Below are positions 62,550 through 64,000 of a DNA stretch of 64,000 nucleotides, piece after piece (the first letter of the stretch is position 1; each line of letters opens with the position of its first letter). The translations under genes were made by a program, and so were the position numbers. The notes under the pieces were generated by a model. That model was not told where the DNA came from. It saw only the letters and a program-made list of their open reading frames with translations, and made no database searches. Location: assembly GCA_949840885.1 (NCBI GenBank), contig CATKYJ010000018.1, forward strand, positions 21,919 to 85,918, in the 5' to 3' direction. This DNA is from an uncultured Acetatifactor sp. (lineage in GTDB: Bacteria > Bacillota > Clostridia > Lachnospirales > Lachnospiraceae).

Positions 62550-62555
62550 CCCCAC

Positions 62556-62700
62556 TGCCGAATCGGCAGACCAGGCGTTGCCAGATCGGCCACACCAGGA
62601 GACAGGAAAACTGCGTTCTCCTCCCAGGAGCCGGAGGGGAAGTTCCCTTGGGCGGGTAGCGCTGAATTCTTAGCTGAACAGATATATGAAACTTAACATG
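62556..62700 (+). other. Hairpin-rich spacer before the BECR-like gene
   Basis: CTGCCG-AAT-CGGCAG (62556-62570) and a nested GGAGA/TTCTCC with CAG/CTG stem (62598-62621) lie in the 150 bases before the gene. The style matches the structured region downstream of the gene. Confidence 0.4.
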
Positions 62701-62713
62701 AAAGGAACTGCAA

Positions 62714-63082
62714 ATGGAAATAGTTGGTTACATCTCCCAATCTGTCATCGAGACATTGGGGTTGGAGCTCAAGCCCAACACTCCGGTATTCATAGGGGAA
62801 TCCAATATAGAGCATATCAAGAGCCGGCATCCATATGAGTATGACGTATATTATAAGGACATCGGCACGATAATAAATTCCCCCGATTATGTGGGGCTGA
62901 ACCCAAAAGATGGCTCGATTCTCTTTGTGAAGCTATTCAAGGTAAATGCGGATTATGTCCGTGTGGCCGCCAAGATTACATCTGGCGGAAAATGCTTTGC
63001 AAAGACATTGCATTCCTTAAGCACCTGTAATGCTGAGAGATACATTGAAAAAGGCACATTGAAAAGGCTTGACATAAACTGA
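62714..63082 (+). CDS. Small BECR-fold nuclease-like protein (PBECR-type)
   Basis: 122 residues. IEHIKSRHPYEYDVYYKDIG, IINSPDYVGLNPKDGSILFV and the later VRVAAKI and FAKTLHSLS match the pattern of phage barnase-EndoU-ColicinE5/D-RelE-like nuclease domains. The His residues near 35-40 and the Lys/Ser/Thr after them are candidate catalytic groups. AAAGGA lies 7 bases before the ATG. No partner immunity gene is visible on either side; instead it is surrounded by structured noncoding DNA. It could be a toxin RNase whose antidote is RNA, which is inference. Confidence 0.6.
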   Translation: MEIVGYISQSVIETLGLELKPNTPVFIGESNIEHIKSRHPYEYDVYYKDIGTIINSPDYVGLNPKDGSILFVKLFKVNADYVRVAAKITSGGKCFAKTLHSLSTCNAERYIEKGTLKRLDIN

Positions 63083-63096
63083 ATTTGTTGTATAAT
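63069..63096 (+). promoter_or_regulatory. Consensus promoter at the end of the BECR-like gene
   Basis: Perfect -35 TTGACA (63069-63074) and perfect -10 TATAAT (63091-63096), 16-base spacer. The -35 lies within the last codons of the BECR-like gene. It is the best promoter match in the window. Confidence 0.9.
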
Positions 63097-63102
63097 TGAG
63101 TT

Positions 63103-63238
63103 ATCAAATGCATAAGCTTTATTGAATGGAATCTGAGGACGGAACAGGCGGCCGTCGCCCATAGCTAGGAGATGTGGATTGTCACCCACCTATTCCATTC
63201 AACTTTGCGAAGCAGGTAACTCCGGTTATCTGCTTTTT
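63103..63238 (+). ncRNA. Small structured RNA with its own terminator
   Basis: About 136 bases from the promoter to a T run. A perfect 11-bp stem, TTGAATGGAAT (63122-63132) with ATTCCATTCAA (63192-63202), encloses GACGG/CCGTC and other short stems. The end is a terminator, GCAGGTAAC (63212-63220) with GTTATCTGC (63225-63233, one wobble) followed by TTTTT. No open frame of note. It may be an antitoxin RNA, or the 5' part of a longer transcript read through the terminator. Confidence 0.7.
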
Positions 63239-63890
63239 AACTGCCTCTATCCCACCGCCAGCACAAGCGTATGAACGTATCCAATAAGTGGGAGGGGTAC
63301 AGCGGAATTTCCCGCTCTTCCTGGAGGACGAGTGGAAGAACCATTCACCATCTGTGGAGAGCGCCCCATTCCTCATACAGGAGGAGCATAGACACAAGTG
63401 TCGAACCATCCCCAAAGTGGGGAAAAATATGCCCACTTGTGGGGATACGGCAGAACGCCGACTCCCTGGCAAAGGGAGCCAGCCACTGGAGCCGGTAATA
63501 ACGAACAGGGGTACCCCGCATTTTGGGGGAGGAGGCCCTGAATCAGGGCGGGATCTTCATTGGGAAGAGCGGGCTTCACACTTGTGTGACCTCCGGCAAA
63601 GGGAAGTCCAGAATGACCACCCCTTGGAACTACTCCCAAGGCTCCATGCAGGAGCCAAGGCATCCCATCGGGGAGACCCCTTCCGGAGCGGAACCTGGTA
63701 TGCCATTTTGGAGGAGCAGCACCTTAGACCCAAATAGCTCCCAGTGAAGCCCAAATGGGCTTGGCCACTATTTAGTTGCCAGCTCAATATTGAGTCGGTT
63801 GAACCGGCGCAACTTTGCGTTGGTGGACAAATTGTCCCTTTGCGTGAACCATGACAACATAATATGCTTACCCGGGGAGCCGATAGGGTG
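63239..63890 (+). ncRNA. Candidate large ornate noncoding RNA
   Basis: More than a dozen tight hairpins in 650 bases. Examples: ATCCCC-A-AAGTGGG with CCCACTT-GT-GGGGAT (63408-63446); GACACAAGTGTC (63391-63402); GCCCTG-AAT-CAGGGC (63535-63549); GGCTCC-ATGCA-GGAGCC (63640-63656); AAGCCC-AAAT-GGGCTT (63747-63762); and in a row CTCAATATTGAG, CGGTTGAACCG, CGCAACTTTGCG, GGACAAATTGTCC (63783-63837). TCCCTGGCAAAGGGAGCCAG near 63463-63482 can form an H-type pseudoknot. No frame is protein-like. Size and style recall ROOL/GOLLD RNAs; identity unproven, and strand taken from the promoter. Confidence 0.65.
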
Positions 63891-63896
63891 TGAATA

Positions 63897-63927
63897 CCTC
63901 CGTTTCCGAGCCTTGAACGGAAGGAGG
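63897..63927 (+). promoter_or_regulatory. Hairpin that hides the toxin ribosome binding site
   Basis: CCTCC and TTTCCG on the left pair with CGGAA and GGAGG on the right (two-base bulge). The right arm is the AAGGAGG ribosome binding site of the toxin gene that starts at 63936. Such masking is common in type I toxin messages. Confidence 0.65.
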
Positions 63928-63935
63928 CGTTTTCT

Positions 63936-64000
63936 ATGAGTACATACGAAGAATTTATGGTGCTGCTTACTTTTGCAATTCTTATTGTCGCCATTTTGGA
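63936..64000 (+). CDS. Holin-like type I toxin (N-terminal part only)
   Basis: The first 21 codons are in the window: MSTYEEFMVLLTFAILIVAI, then L. This matches the start of the putative holin-like toxin family (Hol_Tox; TxpA/BsrG-like), about 30-residue membrane peptides with a short charged tail. They depolarise the membrane and are held off by an antisense RNA, normally overlapping the 3' end, which lies outside the window. AAGGAGG lies 9 bases before the ATG, inside a hairpin. Confidence 0.8.
   Translation, partial: MSTYEEFMVLLTFAILIVAIL

Noticed and set aside
63288..63737. 149-codon plus-strand frame and overlapping minus-strand frames in the structured region
   Set aside because: Open frames exist in several registers at once, with no conserved-looking pattern or ribosome binding site; explained better by structured RNA.
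63239..63935. Group II intron
   Set aside because: No domain V-like AGC...GAAA hairpin, no intron boundary signals and no reverse transcriptase gene.
1..64000. tRNA or rRNA genes
   Set aside because: No cloverleaf with a TTCGA loop and acceptor stem, and no rRNA core sequence, could be found by eye on either strand.

Overview
The window looks like a chromosomal segment from an anaerobic, Gram-positive member of the Clostridia, most likely Lachnospiraceae. The basis is gene content and order plus strong AGGAGG-type ribosome binding sites: a dcw cell-division cluster with two class B penicillin-binding proteins, a murE with the meso-diaminopimelate motif DNPR, a rho-rpmE-DUF1385-prmC-prfA block, a PASTA kinase/PP2C pair, and an oxygen-sensitive class III ribonucleotide reductase. 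This family assignment is inference; no 16S rRNA or tRNA gene is visible.

Positions 1-28400 are almost entirely minus-strand housekeeping genes. Read in transcription order from the right: murE; then priA-def-fmt-zinc protease-rsmB-rlmN-prpC-prkC-rsgA (translation, ribosome assembly and cell-wall signalling, with rsgA ending at a clear terminator); then rho, rpmE, a DUF1385 gene, prmC and prfA, also ending at a terminator; then ychF and lgt; then mraZ-rsmH-ftsL-two PBPs-mraY, which runs off the left edge. Consensus promoters are visible for mraZ, ychF, rho and rpmE.

Positions 28400-34800 are accessory. A compact hairpin element flanked by 9-bp direct repeats lies just upstream of murE. It is followed by a lipoprotein gene, a frameshifted transposase remnant, two decayed copies of the same gene tail, and a LysM protein. 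Next is a tightly packed XRE regulator / ImmA-type metalloprotease / PIN-like nuclease operon. A sigma factor with a membrane-anchored partner follows on the plus strand, and then the tail of a lost Uma2-type gene.

Positions 34800-48400 hold nrdG/nrdD with a consensus promoter and paired NrdR-like boxes, an ACT-domain protein, a GGDEF diguanylate cyclase, an AT-rich pair of ABC exporter half-transporters, a FeoA-FeoB fusion iron transporter with an operator-like inverted repeat, a MATE exporter and an SGNH hydrolase.

Positions 48500-62100 are devoted to the cell envelope. There is a BlaI/BlaR1-type pair with a perfect double operator, a divergent beta-lactamase-fold serine hydrolase, a 1930-residue sortase-anchored surface protein with a transglutaminase-like domain and 90-bp repeats, and an FtsX/LolD-type ABC transporter preceded by direct repeats spaced by helical turns.

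Positions 62100-64000 are the most unusual part. A small BECR-fold nuclease-like gene is followed by a consensus promoter, a short hairpin RNA with its own terminator, and about 650 bases containing more than a dozen tight hairpins and no convincing protein. The region ends at the start of a holin-like type I toxin gene whose ribosome binding site is folded into a hairpin. It resembles a large ornate noncoding RNA (ROOL/GOLLD-like in size and style) embedded in a toxin locus, and is the best candidate here for a poorly described system.
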